Below are positions 32,506 through 43,600 of a stretch of DNA of 64,000 nucleotides, in pieces. This DNA comes from Lachnospiraceae bacterium. Lineage in GTDB: Bacteria > Bacillota > Clostridia > Lachnospirales > Lachnospiraceae. Each line of letters opens with the position of its first letter. Position 1 is the first letter of the stretch. The stretch covers positions 1-64,000 of the forward strand of contig SVFQ01000008.1 of assembly GCA_015056765.1 (NCBI GenBank), written 5' to 3'. The notes below the pieces were generated by a model. That model was given only the letters and a program-made list of their open reading frames with translations. It had not been told where the DNA came from and made no database searches. The translations under genes were made by a program, and so were the position numbers.

Positions 32506-32826
32506 TTACTTACGTATAAACTGCTCATCACTGCCTAGGTCTTCGCTTACATAGCGCTCCACCGTCATGTGCAGGTCATACTTTTCTCGTAGCTCCGCGA
32601 GCTGTTTCATCATAGGAGAAGCATGATGTCTATCAATGGCTTCCTGATTTGTCCAGGAATCAATCAAAAGCACCGTCTCGGAATCGTTCATAGGGAAGAA
32701 ATACTCATATCTGAGATTTCCTTCTTCTGCACGAATGGCATCCGCAATTCCGGATTTTTCCATTTCCTCCGCAAAGGCTTTGGCACTGCCGCCTGAGCCT
32801 TTATAATACAGCGTAACAGTAATCAT
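32506..32826 (-). CDS. ABM-domain protein (putative quinol monooxygenase, YgiN-like)
   Basis: A 106-residue dimeric alpha-beta barrel protein of the antibiotic biosynthesis monooxygenase (ABM) family. Typical phrases are MITVTLYYKGSGGSAKAF at the start, EEGNLRYEYFFPMNDSETVLLIDSWTN in the middle and a helix DRHHASPMMKQL. YgiN homologues oxidise quinols; others only bind ligands. Start at 32826 has AGGAGGACATT upstream. It lies between sodA and argS in the same direction and is bounded by its own terminator. Confidence 0.85.
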   Translation of the reverse strand: MITVTLYYKGSGGSAKAFAEEMEKSGIADAIRAEEGNLRYEYFFPMNDSETVLLIDSWTNQEAIDRHHASPMMKQLAELREKYDLHMTVERYVSEDLGSDEQFIRK

Positions 32827-32889
32827 AATGTCCTCCTATGCCCTTCATGCGAAATCTCCTCCTAAGGGATGCGTGCCAGGTTGTTCTGA

Positions 32890-34656
32890 TTACATTCTAT
32901 CCGGTGCTTCGAAGCCAAGGAGGTCGATGCAAGTTTCCATGATTTCCTTGGTAAGTTTTAGGACTGCAATGTAGGTTTCTTTCTTCGTAGCATCCTCTTC
33001 TGTCAGGATTTTGGTTTCATGATAGAAGTGGTTAAATCCATTTGCAAGTTCATAGATATATGCGCAGATTCTGTGTGGTGCGATTTCTTCATAAGCAGCC
33101 TGCATCATGGTATTGAAGCTGCAAAGGCTCTTAAGAAGATCTTTTACAGATTCATTTTCCACCGGTGCGAGACTTACCGCGTCCACATTTCCACCCTGCT
33201 CTGCATATTTATTCAGAATGGACTTAATACGTACTAAGGTATAAAGCAGGTATGGACCGGTGTCTCCTTCAAAAGAAGTGAATCTGTCGATGTCGAAAAT
33301 GTAATCCTTTGCTGCTACGTTAGACAAATCGCCATACTTCACAGCAGACAAAGCTACGATTTCAGCTGTCTTACGAGCTTCCGCCTCATCCATGCTCTTA
33401 TTCTCAGATATCTTCTTGAACATTTCCTCATTGATTTCATTGATGAGGTATTCAAGACGCATTACGCCGCCTTCTCTTGTTTTGAAAGGCTTACCATCCT
33501 TGCCATTCATGGTACCAAAACCATGGAATACAAGTTTAGTCTCCGGTTTTACCATGCCGGTTTTGCGAACGCAACGGAATACCTGATCAAAGTGAAGTTC
33601 CTGACGTTTATCTACTACGTAGATGATTTCGTCCGGATTCATATCTTCCATACGTTCTTCAATGGTAGCAATATCTGTAGTGGTATACAGTGCTGCACCA
33701 TCCGATTTCAAAATCATACAAGGAGGGATTTCCTTGGTATCTGTCTCTTCTTTTACATCCACTACCAAAGCATCTTCACTGGTATAAGCATAGCCTTCCT
33801 TTTTCAGACGCTCTACCATGCCGGGGATGCGGTCATGTACAGAGGACTCACCGTTCCAAAGGTCAAAGTCTACATGAAGACGCTCGTAGTTTTTCTTTAA
33901 ATCGGATACAGACACATTGATGATATGATGCCACAATGCTCTGTAGCCTTTATCGCCATTCTGTAATTTGAAGGTTGCTTCCATAGCCTTTGCTTTGTAG
34001 GCCTCGTCCTCTTTGGACTTACCACTGGCTGTCGGATAGATTTCCTCTAATTCAGAAATGGTAAAAGGTGCCTCTGCAGGGTATTCTCCTGTGAAGCTTT
34101 CATCGAAGTATGGCAATTCCGGTTTACGTAAAGACAGTTCATAAATGATCAGTCCCATCTGCAGACCCCAGTCGCCCAAGTGGATATCGCCGATTACTTC
34201 GTTTCCATTATATCTGCAAATTCTCTTAATACTCTCACCGATGATGGCGGAACGTAAATGACCTACATGCAAAGGTTTTGCTACGTTTGGTCCGCCGTAA
34301 TCGATGATGATTTTCTTCGGATTCTCTTCTACGATGGTACCGAATTTCTCAGTAGCTTTCATCTGATTCAAGTAATCGTATAAGAATTCTGATTTGATTT
34401 TTAAATTCAAAAAGCCCGGTGCTACCGCTGCAACTTCGGAGAAAGCTTTACTACCTTCCAGCTTTGCAGCAACATCCTGTGCAATCATAATTGGTGCCTT
34501 GTGGTACTGCTTCGCACCTGCCATAGCCCCATTACACTGGTATTCGCAAAGGTCAGGTCTGTTGGAAACAGAAACTTTACCCAGCTCACGATCATAGCCA
34601 GCGGCTTCAAATGCTTCTTTTACTTCTTCTGCAACTACATCTAAGAATTTTTGCAT
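32890..34656 (-). CDS. argS: Arginyl-tRNA synthetase
   Basis: A 588-residue class I aminoacyl-tRNA synthetase that charges tRNA-Arg. The N-terminal Add1-like domain is at 1-100, the HIGH motif appears as PLHVGHLRSAIIG near residue 121-133, then HLGDWGLQMG; the KMSKS-type loop is degenerate (FKTREGGVMRL), as often in this enzyme; the C-terminal DALR domain spans about 460-588 and ends LLGFEAPDRM. ATG 34656 has AAGGAACATATT upstream. It is a stand-alone housekeeping gene. Confidence 0.96.
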   Translation of the reverse strand: MQKFLDVVAEEVKEAFEAAGYDRELGKVSVSNRPDLCEYQCNGAMAGAKQYHKAPIMIAQDVAAKLEGSKAFSEVAAVAPGFLNLKIKSEFLYDYLNQMKATEKFGTIVEENPKKIIIDYGGPNVAKPLHVGHLRSAIIGESIKRICRYNGNEVIGDIHLGDWGLQMGLIIYELSLRKPELPYFDESFTGEYPAEAPFTISELEEIYPTASGKSKEDEAYKAKAMEATFKLQNGDKGYRALWHHIINVSVSDLKKNYERLHVDFDLWNGESSVHDRIPGMVERLKKEGYAYTSEDALVVDVKEETDTKEIPPCMILKSDGAALYTTTDIATIEERMEDMNPDEIIYVVDKRQELHFDQVFRCVRKTGMVKPETKLVFHGFGTMNGKDGKPFKTREGGVMRLEYLINEINEEMFKKISENKSMDEAEARKTAEIVALSAVKYGDLSNVAAKDYIFDIDRFTSFEGDTGPYLLYTLVRIKSILNKYAEQGGNVDAVSLAPVENESVKDLLKSLCSFNTMMQAAYEEIAPHRICAYIYELANGFNHFYHETKILTEEDATKKETYIAVLKLTKEIMETCIDLLGFEAPDRM

Positions 34657-34788
34657 AATATGTTCCTTTTCTTGTATTTTATACACTGTGAAAAATTATA
34701 ACACACCCACACACCATGGGCAAACCTTGATTTTTCAACCTTTTTGCTTTACTTCTTCATCGTCTGTTTGCGACAACCTCTGTCTTTC

Positions 34789-35517
34789 TCAATCTGTTTG
34801 CGACAGCCTCTGTCTTTCTCGTTCTGCCTTGGAGTAGCCACAACCGCAGTAATCTTGTCTGTATAGATCAAATTCATGAGAAAGCTCGATAGACTGCTTA
34901 TAGCCCTCCTTCTTTTTGAAATCAGAAGGTAGCCAGGTAATACCATACTCTTTTGCCATCTGTTCCCCAATTTCATTCAGCTTCTCTGCATTCTTTAACG
35001 GGCTGATGGTCAAGGTTGTGGTAAAGTAATCAAACTTCAACTCTTTCGCCAGCTCTGCTGTTTTGCGAAGGCGAAGTGCGAAACACCTAAAGCATCTTTC
35101 TCCGCCCTCCGGGCAGTCCTCATATCCTCTGGCGATTTCTACAAACTTCTCCGGTTCATAGTCTCCTTCGATGATTCGGATTTTCTTGCTATTTGCCGTA
35201 ACTTGTGGTTTTCCTGTCACTGCTTTCCCTGCTGCCAGATTCTCCACTTGCTGATTGTACGCTGCGATGAGTCGCTTCTCTTCCTCTACCCTGTGACGGT
35301 ACTCCGCATCTTCCGTAATATTGGGATTATAGTAGAATACTGTAATATCAAAGTATTCCCTTAGATACGCCATGCAATAGCTGCTGCACGGTGCGCAGCA
35401 ACTGTGCAGCAGCAAGGTCGGTGCCTGCTGCCCACCGCTATCCTGCTGGACATGGTCTACACTTAGTTTCTCTATGATGGAATCTAATTTCTTTTGATAA
35501 TTTCTTTTATTTGCCAT
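34789..35517 (-). CDS. queH: Epoxyqueuosine reductase QueH
   Basis: A 242-residue iron-sulfur protein that reduces epoxyqueuosine to queuosine in tRNA, the non-orthologous replacement of QueG. Family hallmarks are LLLHSCCAPCSSYC near residue 40, FYYNPNI, GGERCFRCFALRLRKTAELA near 135, TTTLTISPLKN and the C-terminal YCGCGYS. The Cys sets bind the Fe-S cluster and a second metal. ATG 35517 has TAGGA just upstream. A 63-bp tandem repeat array sits directly upstream of it, so its promoter must lie within or beyond the array, or carB read-through must reach it. Confidence 0.92.
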   Translation of the reverse strand: MANKRNYQKKLDSIIEKLSVDHVQQDSGGQQAPTLLLHSCCAPCSSYCMAYLREYFDITVFYYNPNITEDAEYRHRVEEEKRLIAAYNQQVENLAAGKAVTGKPQVTANSKKIRIIEGDYEPEKFVEIARGYEDCPEGGERCFRCFALRLRKTAELAKELKFDYFTTTLTISPLKNAEKLNEIGEQMAKEYGITWLPSDFKKKEGYKQSIELSHEFDLYRQDYCGCGYSKAERERQRLSQTD

Positions 35518-35545
35518 ATTCCTACACAATTCTATTTTTTCATTT

Positions 35546-35960
35546 GCAGTGTCGGTTTCCTAATACACTTCCTGCACTGTAACAGCCCCAACCCGGAAAT
35601 CTTTTTATGCAGTGCTCGTTTTCAAATAAGCTTCCTGCACTGTAACAGCCCCAAACCGCAAATTTTCTCTTACAGTGCCGGTTTCCTAATACACTTCCTG
35701 CACTGTAACAGCCCCAAGCCGCAAATTTTCTCTTACAGTGCCGGTTTCCTAATAAGCTTCCTGCACTGTAACAGCCCCAAACCGGAAATCTTTTTATGCA
35801 GTGCTCGTTTTCAAATAAGCTTCCTGCACTGTAACAGCCCCAAACCGGAAATCTTTTTATGCAGTGTCAGTTTTCAAATAAGCTTCCTGCACTGTAACAG
35901 CCCCAAACCGCAAATCTTTTTATGCAGTGTCGGTTTCCTAATACACTTCCCGCACTGTAA
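35546..35960. repeat. Exact-period 63-bp tandem repeat array (about 6.6 units)
   Basis: Units begin at 35546, 35609, 35672, 35735, 35798, 35861 and 35924 with no insertion or deletion between them. Each contains CAGTG near its start and GCACTGTAACAGCCCC in its middle, so an inverted repeat (CAGTGC with GCACTG) recurs in every unit, then an A-rich/T-rich tail. Units differ only by blocks: TCGGTTTCCTAATACAC versus CTCGTTTTCAAATAAGC, and ATCTTTTTATG versus TTTTCTCTTA. The blocks are shuffled among units, a sign of recombination among copies. There are no unique spacers, so it is not a CRISPR. Confidence 0.93.
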
Positions 35961-36057
35961 AATGCCATAAAAACTTCAATTTCATTATAACCGTGACCAA
36001 TGCGTAAGTAAATGAGCCACATCCAGCCACTGCAAAGTCTCAACCAGCCGCCGCAAA

Positions 36058-36083
36058 GGAGCCCCGGCGCAAGCCGGGGCTCC
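36058..36083 (-). terminator. Very stable GC hairpin after carB
   Basis: GGAGCCCCGGC and GCCGGGGCTCC pair over 11 bases around GCAA. The minus strand then has CTTTGCGG, so the T run is poor; it may still end or protect the carB transcript. Confidence 0.7.
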
Positions 36084-36127
36084 TGAATTCCATTTCTGTT
36101 TTGTAGCCTGAAAAGTATCGCTGGTAA

Positions 36128-39100
36128 TTATAATTTCGCAATATCCACTAAGGATAACTCGCCTTGCACCTTCTCCTTATTCTCGAGAGAGTCTACCAAT
36201 GCTCTGGCGGTATCCAGTGCTGTGAGGCAGTTTACGCCGGTTTCAATGGCTGTACGGCGGATCAGGAAGCCATCACGACTCTTGTCACGGCCCTGTGTAG
36301 GGGTATCAATGACAAGATCGATTTTATGTCCTAAGATAAGGTCCATAACTGTTGGAGATTCCTGAGAAATCTTGTTAACCTTTCTAGCCTTCACGCCAGC
36401 GTCATTTAAAGCTTTTGCTGTGCTACGAGTAGCGTAAATCGTATAGCCTAAAGCTTCAAATCTACGGCCAATCTCAATGGCTTCTCCCTTATCTGCATCC
36501 TTTACGGTGATGATAAGCTGTTTGTGCTTTGGCAAATCAATGCCTGCGCCTAAGAATGCTTTGTACAAAGCTTCTTCAAAGGTCTTGGCGATACCTAAGC
36601 ACTCACCTGTAGATTTCATCTCAGGTCCTAAGGAAATCTCAGCACCACGGATTTTCTCAAAGGAGAATACTGGCATCTTCACTGCAAAATAACCGGCTTC
36701 CGGCTGCAAGCCCGGTTCATAGCCCAAATCACGGATGGACTTACCAAGGATGACCTGGGTAGCCAAATCCACAATCGGAATACCCGTCACCTTACTGATA
36801 TAAGGCACGGTACGAGAAGATCTAGGGTTTACCTCGATGATGTATACTTCATCTTTAATAGCGATGAACTGGATGTTCAAAAGGCCTTTTACATGAAGCG
36901 CCTTTGCCAGCTTCGCAGAATAATCTGTAATCTTCTCTTTTACCACTTCGCTAACAGTAGGTGCAGGATATACGGAGATGGAGTCACCGGAATGTACACC
37001 GGTACGCTCGATATGCTCCATAATACCCGGAATCAGGATGTCTGTGCCATCGCATACGGCATCCACTTCCAGTTCCTTACCCTGCAGGTATTTATCTACC
37101 AGCACAGGGTGTTCCTGTGTATAGCGGTTGATGATTGCCATAAACTCTTCGATTTCAGCATCGGATAATGCAATCTGCATACCCTGACCGCCAAGTACGT
37201 AGGAAGGTCTTACCAGTACCGGGTAGCCTAAACGGTTTGCTACTTCCTTTGCTTCTTCTGCGGTAAATACTGTACCGCCGGCAGCTCTCGGGATGCCGGT
37301 CTGCTGCAAGATCTCATCAAAGAGCTCTCTATCTTCGGCAGCATCTACATCCTCTGCCTTGGTACCTAAGATGGGTACGCCCATCTTCATCAAAGCTTCT
37401 GTCAGCTTAATGGCTGTCTGTCCACCGAACTGCACTACAGCTCCGTCCGGTTTCTCCACTCTGACTACATTCTCTACATCTTCCGGTGTCAAAGGCTCGA
37501 AGTATAACTTATCTGCAATATCGAAGTCTGTGGAAACAGTCTCCGGGTTATTGTTGATGATGATTGTCTCATATCCCGCTCTGGAGAATGCCCAAGTGGC
37601 ATGCACGCTACAGTAGTCGAACTCTACACCCTGGCCGATACGGATAGGACCGGAGCCAAGTACTAAAACCTTCTTCTTACCGGTGGTCTCTTTGGCTTCA
37701 TCTTCACCGCCATAGACGGAGTAATAGTATGGTGTAGTGGCCGCAAATTCCGCAGCACAGGTATCTACGATTTTAAAGGAAGCATGTAAGTCATTTGCCA
37801 GACGCAGCTCTTTTACTTCTGCCGCGGTAAGGCCTGTCAGTCTTCCGATTACATCATCCGGGAATTCCATGCGTTTTGCTTCTTTTAAAGTAGCTACGCT
37901 AAGGTTCTTTCCTTCTTTCTCCAGTAAAGCTTCCATTTTCTGGAGACGGTCGATTTTATGAATAAACCAGTTATCTACCATGGTCACATCATGGATTTCA
38001 TCATAGGTAGCGCCTTTGCGAAGGGCTTCCGCAATGATGAAGATGCGCTGATCATCTACAATCTTCATTCTTTCCAAAGTCTCTTCTTTGGAAAGATTGC
38101 TAAAGTCATAACTTCTGAGGCAATCCACATGCTGTTCCAAGGAACGGAGCGCTTTCATCAGGGCGCCTTCGAAGTTATTACAGATACTCATTACCTCGCC
38201 GGTAGCCTTCATCTGTGTAGTCAGGGTACGTTTTGCGGTTATGAATTTATCAAAAGGCAGTCTCGGAATCTTGACTACACAATAGTCAAGGGCCGGCTCG
38301 AAGCTGGCATAAGTCTTCCCTGTAATGGCATTCTTAATCTCGTCCAATGTGTATCCTAAAGCAATCTTTGCTGCTACCTTTGCAATAGGATATCCGGTTG
38401 CTTTGGAAGCCAGTGCGGAAGAACGGCTTACACGAGGGTTTACCTCGATGACACAATATTCAAAGCTGGTTGGGTGCAATGCAAACTGTACGTTACATCC
38501 ACCGGTAATCTGCAGTTCATCGATGATGTTTAATGCCGCACTTCTCAGCATCTGATACTCTTTATCGGAAAGAGTCTGGGATGGTGCTACGACGATGGAG
38601 TCACCGGTATGTACACCGACAGGGTCGATGTTTTCCATGTTACATACGGTGATGCAGTTGCCTGCAGAGTCGCGCATTACTTCATATTCGATTTCTTTCC
38701 AGCCTGCGATACATCTCTCTACCAGTACCTGATGTACACGGGAAAGACGCAGACCGTTCTCTAAGATTTCTTCAAGCTGTGCCTGGTCATGAGCGATACC
38801 ACCACCGGATCCACCCAAGGTATAAGCAGGGCGAAGTACAACAGGATAGCCAATCTGGTTAGCGAAGTCCACGCCTTCCTGTACGCTTTCTACCACAAGG
38901 GATGGTGCGCAAGGCTCCCCGATTTTCTCCATGGTTTCCTTGAATTCCAGACGATCCTCTGCTTTCTTGATGGTAGCTGCAGTAGTACCTAAAAGTCTAA
39001 CTCCCATCTTTTTCAGGAAGCCGGACTCCTCTAATTCCATACCCAGGTTCAGACCTGCCTGACCGCCTAAGGTAGGCAGGACGGAGTCAGGTTTCTCTTT

Positions 39101-39337
39101 TTTGATGATGCCTTCCAACACAGATGCAGTCAAAGGCTCGATGTATACCTGGTCGGCGATATCTTTATCTGTCATGATGGTTGCCGGGTTGGAGTTTACC
39201 AGTACTACCTCTACGCCCTCTTCCTTTAGAGAGCGGCAAGCCTGCGTACCTGCGTAATCAAACTCTGCTGCCTGTCCGATGACGATAGGACCGGAACCAA
39301 TCACTAATACTTTTTTTACACTTTGATCTTTTGGCAT
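36128..39337 (-). CDS. carB: Carbamoyl-phosphate synthase large subunit
   Basis: A 1069-residue cytoplasmic enzyme that makes carbamoyl phosphate from ammonia (from CarA), bicarbonate and two ATP, feeding pyrimidine and arginine synthesis. The two homologous ATP-grasp halves start [22 protein letters not shown] and [22 protein letters not shown] (the second near residue 560), each with [12 protein letters not shown] / [12 protein letters not shown]. The C-terminal 130 residues form the allosteric domain. Length fits the family. The start has GAGGAG upstream. It lies 27 bases after carA and completes a purL-carA-carB run. Confidence 0.97.
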   Translation of the reverse strand: MPKDQSVKKVLVIGSGPIVIGQAAEFDYAGTQACRSLKEEGVEVVLVNSNPATIMTDKDIADQVYIEPLTASVLEGIIKKEKPDSVLPTLGGQAGLNLGMELEESGFLKKMGVRLLGTTAATIKKAEDRLEFKETMEKIGEPCAPSLVVESVQEGVDFANQIGYPVVLRPAYTLGGSGGGIAHDQAQLEEILENGLRLSRVHQVLVERCIAGWKEIEYEVMRDSAGNCITVCNMENIDPVGVHTGDSIVVAPSQTLSDKEYQMLRSAALNIIDELQITGGCNVQFALHPTSFEYCVIEVNPRVSRSSALASKATGYPIAKVAAKIALGYTLDEIKNAITGKTYASFEPALDYCVVKIPRLPFDKFITAKRTLTTQMKATGEVMSICNNFEGALMKALRSLEQHVDCLRSYDFSNLSKEETLERMKIVDDQRIFIIAEALRKGATYDEIHDVTMVDNWFIHKIDRLQKMEALLEKEGKNLSVATLKEAKRMEFPDDVIGRLTGLTAAEVKELRLANDLHASFKIVDTCAAEFAATTPYYYSVYGGEDEAKETTGKKKVLVLGSGPIRIGQGVEFDYCSVHATWAFSRAGYETIIINNNPETVSTDFDIADKLYFEPLTPEDVENVVRVEKPDGAVVQFGGQTAIKLTEALMKMGVPILGTKAEDVDAAEDRELFDEILQQTGIPRAAGGTVFTAEEAKEVANRLGYPVLVRPSYVLGGQGMQIALSDAEIEEFMAIINRYTQEHPVLVDKYLQGKELEVDAVCDGTDILIPGIMEHIERTGVHSGDSISVYPAPTVSEVVKEKITDYSAKLAKALHVKGLLNIQFIAIKDEVYIIEVNPRSSRTVPYISKVTGIPIVDLATQVILGKSIRDLGYEPGLQPEAGYFAVKMPVFSFEKIRGAEISLGPEMKSTGECLGIAKTFEEALYKAFLGAGIDLPKHKQLIITVKDADKGEAIEIGRRFEALGYTIYATRSTAKALNDAGVKARKVNKISQESPTVMDLILGHKIDLVIDTPTQGRDKSRDGFLIRRTAIETGVNCLTALDTARALVDSLENKEKVQGELSLVDIAKL

Positions 39338-39364
39338 TTCATTTCTCCTCGGTTTTAGTAGTTC

Positions 39365-40567
39365 TTAGCGGTGATTCATCATATCGATGAAACGGTCAAA
39401 CAAATAGCTGGAATCCTGTGGTCCCGGACATGCTTCCGGATGGAACTGTACTGTAAAGATGTTCTTTCCCACATAGGATAAGCCTTCATTGGTTCCGTCG
39501 TTGACATTGACGAAAGCTGCTTTGCAAACTTTCTCATCGATTTTATCCATGTCTACTACATAACCGTGGTTCTGCGAGGTGATGGTTACCTTACCGGTAG
39601 CCAAATCTTTCACCGGATGGTTGCCACCTCTATGGCCGTATTTTAATTTGTAGGTATCATTGCCGGTAGCAAGTGCCATCAGCTGGTGACCAAGGCAAAT
39701 AGCAAAAATCGGCACGTCAGAATCATATAACTTTTTGATTTCTGCAATAACCCCGGGTACATCCTTTGGATCTCCAGGGCCATTACTGAGCATGATGCCA
39801 TCCGGCTTATCTGCCAGAATGGTTTCTGCGCTGGTTTCAGCAGGATAGATTTTCACTTTGCAACCTCTTGCTGCCAGGCTTGCCGCAATGTTATCTTTTG
39901 CACCCAAGTCAAGCAATGCTACAAACTTACCTGCTCCATTTAATTCTTTTACAAGACTAGGCTTTTTCTCTTCTTTGGACATATCGCCTTTTTTATAGGC
40001 TTCATAATCCTCTTTGTTAAAGTGCGCACTTCCGGATAAAGCTCCATTTTCAGCCAAATCCTTTGTACCTTCTAATACATAAGCTTCTTTACAGGTAACT
40101 TTTTCTACCACACCTTTGGTGTTGTAAGCCTTACATCTGGCTTGTACATCTGCCAAATCGAAGTTTTCGTTGGTAGTCAGCATACCGTTCATGGTACCGG
40201 ACTCTCTCAGTCTTCTGGTCAATGCTCTGGTGTCGATACCCTGAATACCCGGAATGTTCTGTTCTACCAAGTACTCCTGCAAAGTCAGATTACTTCTAAA
40301 ATTACTAGCTACTTCAGAAAGTTCTCTAACGATTAGACCTTCTACCCAAGCTTGTCTAGACTCTAAGTCACTACGGTTCACACCATAGTTACCAATCAGC
40401 GGATAGGTCATGCAGACAGCCTGTCCAGCATAGGACGGGTCTGTCAACACTTCCGGATATCCTGCCATAGATGTGTTAAACACGATTTCACTGATGGTCT
40501 CTCTGACAGCACCAATGTGCTGCCCTTCAAATACAGTTCCATCTTCAAGTATCAAAAAAGCCTTCAT
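39365..40567 (-). CDS. carA: Carbamoyl-phosphate synthase small (glutaminase) subunit
   Basis: A 400-residue glutamine amidotransferase subunit that supplies ammonia to CarB. The N-terminal half starts AFLILEDGTVFEGQHIGA; the C-terminal class I glutaminase has the nucleophile Cys in FAICLGHQLMALATG near residue 290 and the His-Glu pair in FTVQFHPEACPGPQDS. A Lys-rich insert (KKGDMSKEEKKPS near 192) is seen between domains. ATG 40567 has AGGAGAAAC upstream. It is 44 bases downstream of purL and upstream of carB. Confidence 0.97.
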   Translation of the reverse strand: MKAFLILEDGTVFEGQHIGAVRETISEIVFNTSMAGYPEVLTDPSYAGQAVCMTYPLIGNYGVNRSDLESRQAWVEGLIVRELSEVASNFRSNLTLQEYLVEQNIPGIQGIDTRALTRRLRESGTMNGMLTTNENFDLADVQARCKAYNTKGVVEKVTCKEAYVLEGTKDLAENGALSGSAHFNKEDYEAYKKGDMSKEEKKPSLVKELNGAGKFVALLDLGAKDNIAASLAARGCKVKIYPAETSAETILADKPDGIMLSNGPGDPKDVPGVIAEIKKLYDSDVPIFAICLGHQLMALATGNDTYKLKYGHRGGNHPVKDLATGKVTITSQNHGYVVDMDKIDEKVCKAAFVNVNDGTNEGLSYVGKNIFTVQFHPEACPGPQDSSYLFDRFIDMMNHR

Positions 40568-40611
40568 GTTTCTCCTCATATCTCTTACTTACAATGTGCT
40601 GTTTTCCGGAA

Positions 40612-43600
40612 TTATTTAAAGTATTCCACACCGGATGCAAAGATCTTCAGATCCTGCTCTCCGTAAATGTTCTTGGCTACACCATTACCACGGCGTTCTA
40701 CATGGGCCATCTTACCCAGTACTCTACCATCCGGAGAGGTGATACCCTCGATTGCCAGGAAAGATCCATTGATGTTGTACTCTTCATCCATGGAGATGTT
40801 GCCAGCAGGATCACAGTATCTGGTAGCTACCTGGCCATTTTCAACCAGTTTATCCAGCCATGCCTTTGGTGCTACGAAACGTCCCTCGCCATGAGAAGCA
40901 GGTGTGACATATACTTTGCCAAGTTCTGCTTTCTGCAGCCATGGGGACTTATTGCTTACTACTTTTGTGTAAACCATCTTGGAAATGTGACGGTTCACGG
41001 TGTTGTAAGTCAAGGTTGGTGCCTGTGCATCCTGTCCTGTAATATGACCGTTTGGTACAAGGCCAAGTTTAATCAACGCCTGGAATCCGTTGCAGATACC
41101 CAGTGCCAGACCATCTCTATTATCTAAGAGGTCATGCATTGCCTCCTTGATAGCCTCGTTCTGGAAGGTGGTAGCGAAGAATTTCGCACTACCGTCCGGT
41201 TCATCACCTGCAGAGAAGCCACCTGGGAACATCACGATTTGAGCGGATTTTACAGCTTCTTCAAAGGCCTTCATGGATGCTTTGATTTCCTCCGGAGTCT
41301 GATTACAGAAAACTCTGGTCAGGGTCTTAGCACCGGCTTCTTCAAAGGCTCTTGCACTATCGTATTCGCAGTTGGTACCCGGGAATACCGGAATAAATAC
41401 TGTAGGTGTACCGATCTTATGATCACAGATTGCGATGGATTTTGCATCATATAAGAAATCATCCAGGGCTGTCTTTTCTTTGCTTGCTGTATAAGGGAAT
41501 ACCTTATTTAATTTCTTCTTCCAAGCACTTACTGCTTCTTCAGCGCTTACTTTGCCACCTGCGAAGGTGTATGCTTTTTCTTCTGTTAATTCAGCTACAA
41601 CTTTGCCTGCAAAACCTGCAGCCGCAAGTTTCTCAACCAGTGCTTTCGCATCTTCCTTGGTCATTTCCAGCAGGAACTCACCAAGATGATTTGCAAATGC
41701 CTCCTCATCTTCAGTCAGGAAGTGTACGCCAAGCTCGTTACCAAAGCTCATCTTAGCAGCTGCTGCCGCAATACCCTTGGTATCCAGTACAAAGCTTGCT
41801 GCTACTTTGCCTTCCTGCATCTGTCCCTGTAAAAGTGTGTACAGAGCTTTTACCTTTTCAAATTCAGGCAGGTCATATTCGTTCTTAGGCAGTGCCACAT
41901 GTACCAGTACATCTCCGGCTTTCTTTGCTTCTGTTGTAATCATGTCCTGATGACGTGCTACGTCTACTGCGAAGCTTACCAGTGTAGGTGGTACATCGAT
42001 ATCGTTAAAGGTTCCGGACATGGAATCCTTACCACCGATGGAAGGAAGTCCGAAGCCAATCTGTGCTTCATAAGCGCCAAGCAAAGCAGCAAAAGGCTGG
42101 CTCCATCTTTCCGGCTCCTCGCTCATGCGGCGGAAGTACTCCTGGAAGGTGAATCTTACTTTGCTATAATCACCGCCTGCTGCCACGATTTTAGACAGAG
42201 ATTCTGTCACTGCGTAAATGGCACCGTGGTATGGGCTCCAGCTGGATACATAGGGATCAAAGCCGTAGCTCATCATGGTCACTGCATCTGTCTCACCGTC
42301 TAACACCGGCACCTTAGCCACCATGGTCTGAATTTCGGAAAGCTGTGTTTTACCACCGTAAGGCATCACAACTGTGCCTGCACCGATGGAAGCATCAAAC
42401 ATTTCCACAAGTCCCTTCTGGGAGCATACATTCAAATCAGAAAGCTCAGCAAGGAAAGCTGCTTTCACATCCTTTTTCTTCAGATTCTCTTCCACTTCAG
42501 GAAGTGCCATCTGTACAAGGGCGTTACCCTCTTTGGTTGGCATTTCTACTTTTACTTTGGTTTCCTGATGTGCACCGTTGGTATCCAGGAATGCTCTGGA
42601 AATATTAACGATTTCTTTTCCTCTCCAGGAAAGAACCAGTCTAGGCTCCTTGGTTACTTCTGCAACTACAACAGCCTCTAGGTTTTCTTTCGCAGCTTCT
42701 GCAAGGAAAGCTTCTACATCTTTCTTCTCTACTACTACTGCCATTCTTTCCTGAGACTCGGAAATAGCCAGTTCTGTTCCGTCCAGACCTGCGTACTTTT
42801 TCGGAACTTTATCCAGGTCTACACGAAGGCCCGGTGCTAATTCACCGATGGCTACGGATACACCGCCGGCGCCGAAGTCATTACATTTTTTAATCATATG
42901 AGCCACTTCTGCTTTGCGGAAGAGTCTCTGTAATTTACGTTCTGTCGGTGCATTACCCTTCTGTACTTCTGCACCGCATACCTCGATGGATTTATCGGTA
43001 TGTGCTTTGGAAGATCCGGTAGCACCACCACAGCCATCACGGCCGGTACGACCACCTAAGAGGATGATCTGATCTCCCGGATCAGAGTTCTCACGGATGA
43101 CGTTTTTACGAGGAGCAGCACCCATAACAGCACCGATTTCCATACGTTTTGCCACATAACCCGGATGATATATTTCTTTGACATAACCGGTAGCCAGACC
43201 AATCTGGTTACCATAAGAGCTGTAACCTTTGGCTGCGCCACGTACCAATCTGGTCTGAGAAAGCTTGCCTGCCAAAGTCTCGCTTGCAGGTCTGGTAGGA
43301 TCTGCAGCGCCTGTTACACGCATAGCCTGATATACATAGCCTCTACCGGATAGCGGATCACGGATTGCGCCGCCCAGACAAGTAGCAGCACCACCGAAAG
43401 GCTCAATTTCTGTAGGATGATTGTGGGTTTCATTTTTAAAGAAGATTAACCATTCTTCTGTTTCTTTTTTACCATTTCTCTCGATTTCAAGAGGCACGAT
43501 AATAGAGCAAGCGTTGATTTCATCAGACACTTCCATGTCCTCTAACTTGCCTTCGGCACGAAGTTTCTTCATACCCATGAGTGCCAAATCCATCAGGCAG

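Larger units (their letters stand above)
35518..36127. other. Intergenic region between queH and carB
   Basis: Of 610 bases, 415 are the 63-bp tandem array; the rest holds a stable hairpin at 36058-36083 and a partly repeated phrase CCAGCC-x-C-x-GCAAAG near 36023-36057. No gene is supported here. Confidence 0.8.

Noticed and set aside
35546-35960. CRISPR array
   Set aside because: The whole 63-bp unit is conserved; there are no unique spacers and no cas genes.
35494-35970. Open plus-strand frame of 158 codons through the 63-bp array, giving 21-residue repeats
   Set aside because: The frame is open only because 63 is a multiple of three; it has no ribosome binding site, it starts inside queH on the other strand, and differences between units change residues non-conservatively.
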